Numbered from the stretch's first letter, positions 1-10,249 are shown. The stretch is DNA of 64,000 nt from Arenibacter certesii DSM 19833 (GCF_000429545.1 NZ_AUCB01000014.1:59454-123453), one strand, 5' to 3'. The notes: a model not told the origin generated them from the letters alone. Numbers and translations: made by a program.

Positions 1-280
1 CAGATTAAGGTTTAAAATAGAATTTATGGATTTTATTGAAATTTCTATCCATAAATAACATGTAGGAAGGATAGTTTCTGAAGTTAAGTTTTAATTGTTT
101 GAACTGTTTACAGAACAAATATTGGAGATATCACATAATTTCTATACTGGCCCAATTTTTGGATTTAAAGATTTAGATTTATTATAGACAGAGGCTCAGT
201 GATTTAATTAAAATGCTAAGAGTTATAGTTATAATCCGTAGGTTAGGAACCTAATTTTAATCAATTGTAGTTTACTAGTT

Positions 281-1797
281 TCACGGTTTATTTAAATATT
301 CCATAAATACGGAAGGGGCTTTTCCTGTGACCTTTTTAAAAGTAACTGAAAATCTAGTATGGGAGGAAAATCCACAGACGTTGGCTAGATAGCTTATTTT
401 ATACTGTAAATAATCGGGATTACTTTTCATGCAATCTATAATATAATTAATTCTTAATTCGTTGATATAACTTGCGAAATCTTTTTGTTTTTGGTTTTTA
501 ATAATATATGACAGATATCGTGTGTTTATTTCAAATTGAGCGGCAAGTTTTGTTAGCGACATTCCCTTATCTAGAAAATCTTGAGTTTTTTCGAACCTAT
601 CTAATTTTTTTAATAAATTACTTTCAGTTTCCTTAGGCATATAATTCCCCGTTTCAATAATCTCTCCTTTTCTTTTTTTGGGTGGTATTTTAATCGATAC
701 TAAAAAACTCTTAATGTAAATTAGTTTTTGTTTTTTCCGAAATAGAAAAATAATTATTCCGACTGAAATTGGCAGTAGAGCTGCTGCCAATAAAAGCTTA
801 ATTTTTTTCTATAGATAAGCTGCATTCCCTCTTGTCTTTTTTCTAATTTAATCAGCAATTCATTTGTAATTTTTTTTCGATTCTCTGCTTCCAGTTTAGA
901 TAATTTCTCACTCTTTTCGCTGTAGTATATATAATTGTCAATGTCTTTTATAGTTTTATAATACTCTTGAAATGCTTTGTAACTTTCCATTTTAAGATTA
1001 TAATAATTAGAGGTTTCAGCAATATTCAGCGTATTTTCTAAATTAACAAGTGCACACTCATAATCCCCCATTTTCATGTAGGCTACACCTAAACCATTAA
1101 ATATAAAACCTCTTAAGGAACTATTAGAATATTGCGATCTTTGAAGTTGATGTTTTGCTTTTTGATAATAGAAAAAAGCTGAGTCTACTTTTTGTAATTG
1201 TAAGAAATTTTTTCCAATTAACATGTTAGTCTTCGCTAAATGAAACATAATGGTACTATCTTTCGCTACAGAATTAAAAAAATATATCCCAAGTTGTAAA
1301 TGAGCGATAGATTCATTAAATGCCCCGGCATCCATTGCATAATATGCCAATTCTTGCTGTAGGTTACCCTGGAATTTAAAGGACTCATTTTTACAAGTTA
1401 TCTTCTTACCAGCCTTAATAGCTTTGTTTAATGCTTTTTTTCCTGTCCATAATGTTCCACTTTCACGAGAAAGACTAGAAAGTAATCCATTTATATGAGC
1501 TTTGTACAGATGATTTTCCGTTTTAGAAACTATATTATTTGCTTGTTCTATAACTTTAATGGCTTCAAGTTTCAAACCTTGTTGTCCTAAGATATAAGCT
1601 CTAAGTCCTAATCCTTTTGCCTTCTCTAGGTCGTTACTTGTAATCTGTTCTAAATATTTAGTAGCTATTAATGCCTTTGATGGTTGTGAAGGCAATAATT
1701 CTTTTGTTATATTGTGGTACAAACTATCATATACAGCATTTTGAGAAAAACATTGTACTCCGGTAAAATATAAAATCAAAATAGTGTTCCTCATCAA
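281..1797 (-). pseudogene. TPR-transmembrane-AraC regulator, split by a frameshift in an A7 run
   Basis: Two reading frames join into one protein of a family common in Bacteroidota: an N-terminal signal peptide, TPR-like helices over about 300 residues, one transmembrane segment (ISVGIIIFLF), then a C-terminal AraC-type helix-turn-helix ending near VTGKAPSVFMEYL. The first frame (1797 down to 754) runs past its natural junction and stops at 754. The second frame (790 down to 281) holds the membrane segment and DNA-binding domain. The break is at a run of seven A on the coding strand (802-808). One added A gives the continuous reading RKKIKLLLAAALLP. Such proteins are thought to sense periplasmic signals and regulate nearby genes. 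It is either a pseudogene, a sequencing error, or a gene rescued by slippage on the A run. The domain calls are firm; the state of the gene is not. Confidence 0.75.
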
Positions 1798-2189
1798 TAA
1801 CTAGCAATTAATATTCTTATGTAGTGGAGAATTCTTTAAGAAATGTTAAATGTACCATTTAAAGTAGGAATTTAACTACATAACTTCTTGATTTTTTTTC
1901 ACTATCTTTAAAAATGTTTCAAAAATTTTATATTCTTAAAATCGATGGAATCAGCCCTATATATTATTTTACCATTTAGGGGACATTTTTAAAAATCAAT
2001 TAGTGAAAGATTTTTTAATAAATTTTTATTTTCCGCACATTGCATTTTTTCCATATACAATAACGTCTTGAAAAATGCCGTCTAAGGTGAATTTGGGGAA
2101 AGGTGTATTAAATTGATAGTGTTAAATACCAAATAGATCTATAACATTTTTTAAATCCTTTAGAAGCTAATTGAAAACTTCATTAAATC
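1798..2189. other. Intergenic stretch, no gene seen
   Basis: This AT-rich gap of about 390 bp separates the split regulator from the mobilisation operon. I see no open frame with a recognisable product, no tRNA-like fold and no strong terminator. It should hold the promoter of the regulator to its left. Confidence 0.5.
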
Positions 2190-3770
2190 TCACTTAAAAA
2201 TGGACTTAGCCTCATTATAAATCCTCTCAAAATTAGCTTCCAGATCAGCTATGGAAAATGCTTTGGAAGGTTCAGGTAGCCCTCTCTGTATCTTTTGTAA
2301 TTTAAATTGCACTTTTTTATCTTTTCCATCAGCATAGGTTACGAATTCTCCCTGCTTTAGCCTAAAGAATGAATTAGCCCTAATCTTTGAGATTTCCCGT
2401 TCCCCAGTTATTTCTTTAGTGTCAAAGTTAAGATTATGGCCTCGGCTAATTGATTTTGTTGGGTCTTTAATAATTTCAAAGAAACGTTCGTAGTATTGAG
2501 CAGTGTCCGGATCATTGACCTTACCAAAGAACTGATAGGACAAGTTGGATAAGATAGCCCTGCTGGCCTTATCGCCGTACATCATATCGTTCTGTATCTT
2601 ATCCTGCATTACATAGACGGTAGCGATGTCGTAACTCCGCAGCGTGGCCGGAATTCGGTGCATATTCAATAGTTTTATGGTAGGTGCTTCTTCCATCAAT
2701 AGAAAAGAAGGTTCTGAATGTCTAATACTCATCTGTTTAGTTATGGTGTGGATAATTGTGGCAATTATGGGGGAGTAGGAGGTTTCATATCTAGGGTTGT
2801 TAACCACTGAAATAACGGAAGGATTATCTTTATGGTTAATGTTAAGTGGCACTTCATCTGCGGACAGGGCCATAAATATTCTTGGGGTACTTATTCTTTT
2901 TAATGCATTACTAAGTGTGCCTTTCACTCCTGCTGTTTGCCTATCAGAATCCATTCCACTAATAAAAGCATCTGCCATTCCCTTTGAGATTGTATTGGAT
3001 TTTAAAAATCTTATTAGACTTTCTGTATCCAGATAATGATAAATGGCGATTACATGAGGTAAAGTACAATATTTGGGATAGGAGGATTTAAGTCTCCAGA
3101 TTAATCCACCTATTAAACCTTCTGCTGCATCGTGGAAAAACTTGGTTGCGCCAACAGAAACGGAATCTTTCTGTTCCAAAAGGTTTTCTATCAAAACCCT
3201 TGAAACTTCGTTTACACTTTCTGGACTCTCCAAATATCTGGGTGCTATGGGATTCACACGGTGAATGATTTTATCAAAGGAGATTATTTTAAAAGTCATT
3301 TTTGAATCCGTGAATAGGGGATAGGCCATTTCGGTAATCTCAAAATCTTTATAATCATGAATAACCCCACAAAACCCATACTTTTTAAAGTGTTGTAAAA
3401 ATCCATAGACCACACTTTCCGTCTTTCCACTTCCGGCAGATCCGATAATGGAAACTCCCCGTTTGATATTATTGATTTTAAATCTCCCATTAGCAGTTTT
3501 AAAACTGACTTGGTATTTGTTAAGAATAGCGTTCGATGTATCCGTTTCATGCAGAAAAACATACAATACGGTATTGATTAGGAGTAGGGGACAGGCTAGA
3601 AACAAAATCTCTTGGGCCCACTGCATTAACTGGGTGACCTGGACCAACATCCAAAATACAAAAAGGGTGTTAAGGGCAAACGCATACTTTGTAATCTTGA
3701 ACAGTATATAGAATAAAATGCTGGCCAATCCGATGGGCATAATTATCATAAAAGGATCCACTACTTCCAT
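2190..3770 (-). CDS. TraG/VirD4-like type IV coupling protein
   Basis: A 526-residue ATPase that would link a relaxase-DNA complex to a conjugation pore. About three hydrophobic segments lie within the first 75 residues, then a Walker A motif GSAGSGKTES near residues 110-119 and a Walker B-like stretch SFLLMEEAP in the second half. The mid-protein text around the Walker B site (moving through IPATLRSYDIATVYVMQD) is typical of the TraG/TraM-binding class. It sits 9 bp downstream of the relaxase gene on the same strand, so the three mobilisation genes form one operon. No other conjugation (Tra) genes are in the window. The element is therefore probably mobilisable rather than self-transmissible, unless the rest lies to the left. 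Confidence 0.85.
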   Translation of the reverse strand: MEVVDPFMIIMPIGLASILFYILFKITKYAFALNTLFVFWMLVQVTQLMQWAQEILFLACPLLLINTVLYVFLHETDTSNAILNKYQVSFKTANGRFKINNIKRGVSIIGSAGSGKTESVVYGFLQHFKKYGFCGVIHDYKDFEITEMAYPLFTDSKMTFKIISFDKIIHRVNPIAPRYLESPESVNEVSRVLIENLLEQKDSVSVGATKFFHDAAEGLIGGLIWRLKSSYPKYCTLPHVIAIYHYLDTESLIRFLKSNTISKGMADAFISGMDSDRQTAGVKGTLSNALKRISTPRIFMALSADEVPLNINHKDNPSVISVVNNPRYETSYSPIIATIIHTITKQMSIRHSEPSFLLMEEAPTIKLLNMHRIPATLRSYDIATVYVMQDKIQNDMMYGDKASRAILSNLSYQFFGKVNDPDTAQYYERFFEIIKDPTKSISRGHNLNFDTKEITGEREISKIRANSFFRLKQGEFVTYADGKDKKVQFKLQKIQRGLPEPSKAFSIADLEANFERIYNEAKSIFK

Positions 3771-3779
3771 ATCTATTAA

Positions 3780-4826
3780 TTAAATTCCTATAGAACTCGA
3801 TTTGATGGCTACTTCTAATCCTTGTCGAAGTTTATTGAATACTTTCAAGGCTACTTGGGCTTTATTAAACGGAATACTGCCCATTATTGGAAGGCCTGAT
3901 TCTCGCAACAATTTAAAGGCAATGGTCTTTTCGTTAGTAGGTAATCTCATTAAGGAATTAAAGTACATTCTTGGATTATTGATAAACTCCTTTCGGGAAC
4001 TGTACTTTTCTGTAAAGCTTCTTTGATACCCAAAGGTCCTATCAAAGGTCTTTTCAGCCTTGTCAAAAAAAAGGTCTCTATTGAAACCTCTTCTAACTAT
4101 CTGTCCATTTAACTCTATATCAGATGCTTTGTACTTGCTCCCTGGAGACAAACTGAAAGAATTGGATGCATCTTTTCTACTCATTACGATATGTATGTGG
4201 CTTTGACTCCCAGCTTTAACCATATCTTGTACAATCCGTTGCCCATTTTGTTGGTGAGGTGCCTGTCGTTCTAATTTTTTTATTCGTCGTTCCATTTTTT
4301 TTATATTTCCCTTTAGGGTACCGTTTTCCATTTTTTCAATATTGTGTTTTAGTTGAAGTATTTTGGTTGCATAAGGTTGATTCTCTCGGATTTGTTTATC
4401 CGTTCCTTTAAACGTCCGTTGATGTTCAATTTTGGCATAGTACTTTATATCATCTATAGACACAGGCCGTCCATTTATTTCCCGATTAAAGGATGCCACA
4501 TAATCTTTCATCAGTTCTCGAGTGTATCGTTTCAGATCGAGATTTGGATTATCCAATGCTTTAAGTTCGTATTTGGAAGGGTTAATTGTGATGGAATAAA
4601 ACCTTGGTTCGGATTTTTCTAGCTTTGCAGTATTGTCATCGATTTCCCTTACAACTTCTTCCGCAGAAATTTGATCATGATACTGATTGAAAAAATATTC
4701 CATGTTTTCGTTTCCTTCTTCCATACCTTGATTTTCTTTTCCCAGGTAATCCACAAAATCAGCTGAACTTGGGGAATAGGTGCTTCCTAGTTTTTGGGCT
4801 GTAATAGTGATATACATAATATTCAT
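3780..4826 (-). CDS. mobB: Relaxase/mobilisation protein, DUF5712 (MobB-like)
   Basis: Probably the relaxase or its close partner for DNA transfer. The HIHIVMSRKD stretch near residue 210 resembles the metal-binding histidine motif of relaxases, and the following SFSLSPGSKYK segment is typical of DUF5712 proteins. A charged, likely coiled-coil region lies at about residues 155-190. The longer frame begins at 4877, but the start at 4826 (MNIMYITITAQK) follows the stop of the upstream BfmA gene by one base, which suggests translational coupling. It is followed by the coupling protein gene 9 bp downstream. Family assignment is from recalled sequence patterns; catalytic activity is inferred. Confidence 0.78.
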   Translation of the reverse strand: MNIMYITITAQKLGSTYSPSSADFVDYLGKENQGMEEGNENMEYFFNQYHDQISAEEVVREIDDNTAKLEKSEPRFYSITINPSKYELKALDNPNLDLKRYTRELMKDYVASFNREINGRPVSIDDIKYYAKIEHQRTFKGTDKQIRENQPYATKILQLKHNIEKMENGTLKGNIKKMERRIKKLERQAPHQQNGQRIVQDMVKAGSQSHIHIVMSRKDASNSFSLSPGSKYKASDIELNGQIVRRGFNRDLFFDKAEKTFDRTFGYQRSFTEKYSSRKEFINNPRMYFNSLMRLPTNEKTIAFKLLRESGLPIMGSIPFNKAQVALKVFNKLRQGLEVAIKSSSIGI

Positions 4827-4827
4827 T

Positions 4828-5199
4828 TTATTGATTTGGATTTTTACGTTCGTGAAACTTTGGTTGAACCTCCTCAATCTCTTTTTTTTCTAAAATTAAA
4901 GGCCTTTTTGTTGGCTCCTCCATTTCAAATAACGAATGTATCATGGCCAGTGTGGGTTTGGTCTGGTTCTTTTCCATATCACGTAAAATGGCAATGATTG
5001 CACTTATACGTTTTTTAAAAACCTGTTCAAGGGTTCTACCGGTAGGTCCAAGAATTTGTTTTGGGGAGATTTCATTATATAAGAAAAAATCTAGAATGGT
5101 CGCCATGGCTTCTGTATGGGACTTGAAATGAGTGCGCGAAAACGACTGGAAGCGCTTTGCGGTTTTACGCTTAATTCTGATTGTTATAAAGGAGTCCAT
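4828..5199 (-). CDS. BfmA/BtgA-like mobilisation accessory protein
   Basis: A small basic protein of the type found beside relaxases on mobilisable Bacteroidota elements. It probably binds DNA at the transfer origin. The N-terminal segment (MDSFITIRIKRKTAKRF) resembles a ribbon-helix-helix start. The body is helical and ends in a charged tail. An earlier in-frame ATG at 5235 exists, but its codons fall inside a 14-bp direct repeat (5218-5231, again at 5260-5273) that looks like a binding site, so I prefer the start at 5199. First gene of the operon bfmA-mobB-traG. Confidence 0.7.
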   Translation of the reverse strand: MDSFITIRIKRKTAKRFQSFSRTHFKSHTEAMATILDFFLYNEISPKQILGPTGRTLEQVFKKRISAIIAILRDMEKNQTKPTLAMIHSLFEMEEPTKRPLILEKKEIEEVQPKFHERKNPNQ

Positions 5200-5217
5200 T
5201 TTTTTAGATTTTAAGAA

Positions 5218-5273
5218 CATTTGACGCAAATTCATCCCTGTTTATGGGCTGTTTGAGGGCATTTGACGCAAAT
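5218..5273. repeat. Pair of 14-bp direct repeats upstream of bfmA
   Basis: CATTTGACGCAAAT occurs at 5218-5231 and again at 5260-5273, with start-to-start spacing of 42 bp (four helical turns). Its position directly upstream of the mobilisation operon fits a binding site for the BfmA-like protein or an autoregulatory operator. The repeats are seen directly; the role is inferred. Confidence 0.6.
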
Positions 5274-5344
5274 CGCAAAATCTCAAATTCCTCAACCATT
5301 TTTAAGTATCTAGTTATTAGATGTTTAGCAGTGATTGTAAATAT

Positions 5345-5403
5345 GTAACGTGGCTTTGCCCGTTACCCTCTTGCTTCTCCTTTTTGTCCGCCACGCGGAC
5401 AAA
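5345..5403. other. Candidate origin of transfer (two inverted repeats)
   Basis: GTAACG (5345-5350) pairs with CGTTAC (5361-5366). TTTGTCCGC (5383-5391) pairs perfectly with GCGGACAAA (5395-5403) across a 3-nt loop. No poly-T tail follows as in a terminator. Closely spaced inverted repeats next to bfmA/mobB are where oriT normally lies. The nic site cannot be placed from sequence alone. Confidence 0.45.
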
Positions 5404-5703
5404 CTTTCGAACCATTCAATAGTAATTTAATGGCTCCTTTCGAATACGGAAAGCAGAATGGATTATTTAAGATTTAAAAAAGTAAAACTCTCTTGAATCA
5501 GTATTAAAATGATAAAATCTTTGCGAATACTTCAATACGTTAGTGAAAAATGCCCTTGAGAGGTCAAGGACATTATCAGTTGAATCGGTCGTAAATTTCC
5601 TTTTCAATAATACACTTTATGGATTAATTACAATTGGCAGAAAAGTGTATTTTATCTTCCAATCTAATCTGTATGATTGGCGTACGGATATTAATCTCGA
5701 ACT

Positions 5704-6084
5704 CTAATATTCACTCGGTAGCATCAACGTATTGTTTACATAAAACAAGCGAAGTTCGTTTAATGGAAAATCTGTCACTCGGTAGCTATGGGATTGAAGG
5801 ATATTGTCATTGCCATCCCCATAGATAACTTCTGCTTCATAGCCAGTATAATCTTGTTTTTCTTGGGATAGCCTTTTAAAGTCTATGGTAATAAACCTGC
5901 TTTGTTTCATTAAGCTTTTGGCCATAATCGAAGCATCGGTGATCAGCCAATAGCATTCTGCAACATTGGCAAGATATTTTATTCCTTCGGTATATCTGGT
6001 ATCTGTCAATGGGATATGGTATAGCATTTCCGAACCGTGAAAATGTTGCAATCCCCTTAAAATTTCATTGATTTGCGCTCTCAT
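5704..6084 (-). CDS. DUF6876-like protein
   Basis: A 126-residue protein of unknown function, of a type common on Bacteroidota mobile elements near ssb genes. It has no signal peptide or membrane segment. The N-terminal half contains the block HFHGSEMLYHIPLTDTRYTE followed by a helical stretch with ECYWLITDASI. Decayed DNA of the same gene recurs at about 61796-61905 at the far end of the island. It lies upstream of the mobilisation operon and downstream of the broken ssb gene on the same strand. Confidence 0.75.
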   Translation of the reverse strand: MRAQINEILRGLQHFHGSEMLYHIPLTDTRYTEGIKYLANVAECYWLITDASIMAKSLMKQSRFITIDFKRLSQEKQDYTGYEAEVIYGDGNDNILQSHSYRVTDFPLNELRLFYVNNTLMLPSEY

Positions 6085-6158
6085 TGTGATTTTGTTTTAG
6101 AGGTTGATAATGAAGAAAAGGACGCAACTTTCTGCACATACGCCCTCTTTAATACATT

Positions 6159-6511
6159 CTAACCGGCATCATTGCCGTTCTTGGTTCCCAACAACAGGAT
6201 TTCCCTTGCTTCTACTTCGGTGATGTACCGTTGGATTCCGTCGTCCGTTGTGTATGTACGGGTCTTTAATTTCCCTACCACACCAATTCCTGCCCTTTAC
6301 CGGCATACTTCTCAATGATCTCGGCGGTCTTTCCCCAGGCCACGATGGAATGCCATTCTGTATTCTGGGTTTTTTCACCTTTTTCATTTTTGAAAAATTC
6401 ATTGGTGGCGAGCGAAAAACGGGCTATTTTTCTCCCGTTTTCCAAAATGGTTACTTTTGGGTCTTCCCCAAGGTTCCCGATTAACTGAACATGATTTCTG
6501 ATAGTACTCAT
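6159..6511 (-). pseudogene. ssb: Single-stranded DNA-binding protein gene, frameshifted
   Basis: The first 78 codons give a clear SSB OB-fold start (LIGNLGEDPKV, RFSLATNEF, TEWHSIVAWGKTAEI). The frame then hits a stop right after GKGQELV at about 6275-6280. A different frame continues the expected C-terminal half (GKLKTRTYTTDDGIQRYITE, then EILLLGTKNGNDAG) and stops at 6159-6161. A short indel at about 6270-6285 therefore broke the gene. Mobile elements often carry an ssb for conjugation, so its loss fits a decaying backbone. A 7-bp inverted repeat (GTCTGCC/GGCAGAC, 6527-6545) lies just upstream. Confidence 0.8.
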
Positions 6512-6614
6512 AATACAAGATTTAAAGTCTGCCTTGTCGGCAGACAGGATTAATAACTATTTACTTGAAACCGGCCTGAACATATTGTTGGGCTGGTCTT
6601 CGGATAGTTTGCGT

Positions 6615-6746
6615 TTATATTTTTTTAATTGATTTACTTATTATATCCAGAGCGTTTTCCTTTTTTTGTCTTTTTAACTTTGGTTCTGCGAGTTTGTTGA
6701 TGATTTCGTAAGATTTCATAAGATTCGTTTTAGATCTACTTCCCAT
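6615..6746 (-). CDS. Possible small basic protein, 43 residues
   Basis: A short frame starts at the ATG at 6746 (MGSRSKTNLMKSYEIINKLA) and is rich in lysine. The same frame stays open well upstream (through HFLYALHSLNIEPPKA), so the true start is unclear. I do not recognise the family. It lies between the broken ssb and the backbone repeat, where small unknown genes are usual on such elements. Low confidence that it is expressed. Confidence 0.3.
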   Translation of the reverse strand: MGSRSKTNLMKSYEIINKLAEPKLKRQKKENALDIISKSIKKI

Positions 6747-6949
6747 AGAGCCGTTGCTGTTACCTTTTTTTGTTGCTTTCGGAGGTTCAATATTCAGGCT
6801 ATGTAAGGCGTATAAGAAGTGGAACGGAGGGAAACGGTTTATGCCGCCGTCCTAGAATGAATGTTGTTGTTTTGCTGTCAAAAAAAGGTAGGGTCAGTGG
6901 CGGTTCGGGAAGTGTGTGTTAAAGCTCTTGTGAACTAGGAAAATTTTGG

Positions 6950-7150
6950 AACCGGGACCAATTGCAAAAATGCATTTCCGATCAGGCGGACTCCGTTTCT
7001 GGTTTCGACTTGGAGTGAAGTGTGCTTCCCGGCAGAGCGGGAAGGGCTAACGGAACGGAAAGAGGAAAATGGGGACGGTGTCCAAGACTTTCGTAGAGAA
7101 GCTCTTTGCCCGTAATGGAGTGCAACGCAATGAAGTGGCAATGTGCTGAA
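6950..7150. repeat. Mobile-element backbone segment, left copy
   Basis: This stretch matches 61915-62110 at the other end of the cargo in the same orientation. The shared 19-base block is AAGCTCTTTGCCCGTAATG, inside a longer diverged match that also contains GGGAAGGGCTAA. Several overlapping frames occur in it, but none looks like a real protein. It may be a structured or regulatory part of the element. Confidence 0.65.
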
Positions 7151-7746
7151 CGGGATGTGGAAGCGGATTGTTATTCTGAGGAGGATTATAAGCGGACTTA
7201 AATGTAAAGATAGAGTTTGAATACTTGCCTGTTGCTTTCACCATATTAAAGCTATCAATACTTTTTTTTGATATTCACTCATAAAGAACGCTAAATCATT
7301 CGAGTAAGTTGCAATCGTAGGACATATAGCCTATATTTTGTAGTTATTTTTAGAAAATACAGAAAGATGACATCGATTAAATTAGGGTTGTAATAAATTC
7401 ACTCGTATTAGATTCAATATATCTTAATGTGGAATAATTATAAAATTCATAATCTATAAGCCTAAGCTGTTTAGTCTAGACGACTTATTAGCGGGAGTGA
7501 AATTTTATTAAGTCATTTTAATATTATTAGGATGGATATTAATGTAAAACAATGAATTTCAAGTTTGAAGTAGTGAAATAAAATGTTTCCTTAAATGTAA
7601 ATTGATTGGATTCATATTAGAGAGGATAAGTTGATTAAACTAAATAATTACAGAACCGTATTTTATAATTTAAAACACCATTTGGATAATCATATAATTT
7701 ATTTAAATCAGATACTTTTTTGCACAACCAACTAATTAAAAAAAAT
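7151..7746. other. AT-rich gap between backbone and cargo
   Basis: No recognisable gene, tRNA or terminator is seen in about 600 bp. It marks the left junction between element backbone and the sialic-acid cargo and may hold the old promoter of the sulfatase relic. Confidence 0.4.
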
Positions 7747-9422
7747 ATGAGATATCAGAGAGTAAAGTCTTTTATACTATTGTATATAACAAGCTTATTT
7801 TTAAGTGCTCAAAATGGAAATAAAGATTACACAGACAATCCAGGCAACAATAGAGGGCCTAACATTATCTTTATCTATGTAGATGATTTAGGATATGGCG
7901 ATTTAGGCAGCTTTTGGCAAAATCAAATTTCTGGAGATAGAAAAATGGTTACCCCTTATTTGGATGCAATGGCAAATGAAGGAGCTATGATGACCCACCA
8001 TTATACGGCGGCCCTGTCTGTGCTCCTGCTAGAGCTTCCTTGATTGAGGGACCACACCAAGGTCATTTTAGTGTTAGGGACAATCAGTTTGATGCACCTA
8101 TTAAAGAAGGATTGACTATGCCTGCAATGCTTCGGAAGTCGGGAATAGGACTATGCACGTTGGTAAAGCAGGACTTGCTGGGAGGCGCGGATCTACTGAA
8201 CCTGATCCTAAATCTTTGGAGGCTCATTCTTTAAAAAGAGTGTTTCATCAATTTTATGGTTATTTATATCATATTCAAGGGCATCAGCATTATCCTCAAA
8301 ATGGAACTACTCCACAAAGGGCCTATTTTACTAATGGTTATGACAATATCTTAGAGAATACAGAATTAATCTTATTCTACAGACGTTTTTACCGCAAAAT
8401 CTAAGAAATGGATCATTGAACATGTATCTACTCGACCGGATCAGCCATTTATTTTGTACTTAGCATATGATGCTCCCCATGCAGCTTTACAAATACCTAC
8501 ACAAGAATATCCAAAAGGAGGAGGTATTAACGGTGGTTTACAATGGACAGGTCAATCGTCCACCACCCCTTCGATAAATACGGCTTCTGGCACAAGAGAT
8601 TCTTATATTCATCCAGGTTATGTTAACAAAGACTGGAGTGAAGGAGATAAGAGGCACGCTAGTATGATACGAAGATTATATAATGCTGCTGGAGATATTA
8701 TACAGCTTTTAAAATATTTAGATATAGATGAGGAAACATTAATTATTTTTACATCTGACAATGGCCCTCATCATAAAGTTGGTAGTGGAGGCCAATTTGC
8801 GCAAAATCCTGAATTATTCCAGTCTTACGCAAATTTAAACGGAATTAAACGGGACATATGGGAAGGTGGAATCAGAATACCAACCATATGTAGGTACCGT
8901 GTGATAATTCCTGAAAGCTCTATTGTTACATATCCTTCAGGACAATGGGATTGGCTAGCTACCTTTGCCGATGTAGCTAAAGCTGCAATTCCTGTGTATA
9001 CAGATGGTGTTTCCTTAATGCCATTCCTAACACAACAAAGCGATAATAAAATAAACGACAAGCGATATCTTTACGGGGAATATTTTAACAACTCTGAAAC
9101 ACCTTCCTACGCTGATTTTGAAATTTCAAAAAGAGGACGGAAAAGAGGGCAAATGCAATTTATTCGTATCGGAGATTATAAGGGGGTTCGTTATAATATT
9201 GAAAGTCATAATAGTACACCATATGAAATATACAATGTAGTTACGGACGAAAGAGAGCGTGTAAACTTAGCGTCGTCAATGCCCGAACTGCATCAAGAAA
9301 GGGTAGAAAAGAATATTCAAATGACTTATCTTTTCAAGACTATACATCTCCCAGGGCAAAAAAACGATGAGAATAAGATTGACCCCTTGTCAGGAGGTTT
9401 TTTCCTAAAAGGATTGGAATAA
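7747..9422 (+). pseudogene. Sulfatase (S1 family) relic with at least three frameshifts
   Basis: Fragments in different frames assemble into one arylsulfatase-like protein. They are: a signal peptide ([20 protein letters not shown]) and [16 protein letters not shown]; then the catalytic CxPxR region; then MHVGKAGLAGRRGSTEPD; then FILYLAYDAPHAAL, IIFTSDNGPHHKVG and a C-terminal part ending at 9422. One lost C near 8010-8015 falls immediately before the active-site motif (restored reading [12 protein letters not shown]). Further breaks lie near 8150 and 8380. The intact gene would have had about 555 residues. The protein cannot be made as it stands. Confidence 0.88.
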
Positions 9423-9637
9423 ATTGATAAACCATTATCGTATCAAAGAAATAGAAACGCTAATAAATAATTGTAAAGCAGGAAAGTTTGGCTACATTAA
9501 TATAATAAAAAATTAAAATCGAGTCGATCATTTACACTTATAACTTGAAAATTTTAAGTATAGTCAATTAAAGTGCTTATGCTAAATTAGTTTAGTTAGT
9601 GGGCTTTTATGGTCCTATATATTGTTTCATTAGTTTA

Positions 9638-9925
9638 CTATGCATGTACATCTACTTTTTCAATACCTCCAAGGTTTGCTTGGAAGTTTGATAAAGGTTT
9701 ATTACTTTTCGTGGTGATATCAGTATTGTGCAATAGATTATTAATCAACTTTGCTCTAGAAATACCCATCGAATGAATTTTCTCCAATTCAGAATTTAGG
9801 TTATAGGAATGGCCTTGTTCCCTTAGATAACAATTGAGTAGTTGGACAAAAAATACCGTGTGCTCTTAAGCAAAGAAGTTTATTTCCTTATGTAAATCAC
9901 TGGTTTTCATTGAAAAGTATGTCAT
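9638..9925 (-). pseudogene. Small unknown gene with an in-frame TAA stop
   Basis: One frame of 95 codons runs from the ATG at 9925 to a TAG at 9638. It reads MTYFSMKTSDLHKEINFFA, then TAA at 9866-9868, then EHTVFFVQLLNCYLREQGHS and on through SMGISRAKLINNLLHNTD to the end. The TAA could come from CAA (Gln) by one transition. I do not recognise the family. The flanking gaps (9423-9637 and 9926-10249) hold nothing I can identify. Confidence 0.5.
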
Positions 9926-10249
9926 ACAGGTGCTAGCCTTAGGAGTATTACAAATTTAGCCCTATTTTTTCAATGCAATGATCTAGTGTCAATTTACTCG
10001 CATCGTCACATATATTTTTTTTTTTAATTTAGTAAACTCGGAAATTCTCAATTTAACTCAGCATCAGGTGAAAAATTCATATAGACTAATTTCTTGTAAA
10101 AACCATAAACATTTTTACTTAAAATTGTATGTTATCTTTTATTAGAGACCAATCAAGTATCTACTATGATCTAAGAGTAATGGAACCATGAAGATTTTTT
10201 AGTGATATTTATATATTTTGCAAAATGAACTAATATGAATTACAACGCC

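Noticed and set aside
3296..3562. Open frames inside the coupling-protein gene on both strands
   Set aside because: They overlap a well-supported TraG-like gene and have no family features; they are shadows.
4794..5131. Plus-strand frames opposite bfmA/mobB
   Set aside because: They are antisense to a consistent three-gene operon and show no protein features.
6935..7244. Two short minus-strand frames in the backbone segment
   Set aside because: They overlap each other, have no recognisable domain, and the corresponding frame in the right copy is not conserved as protein.
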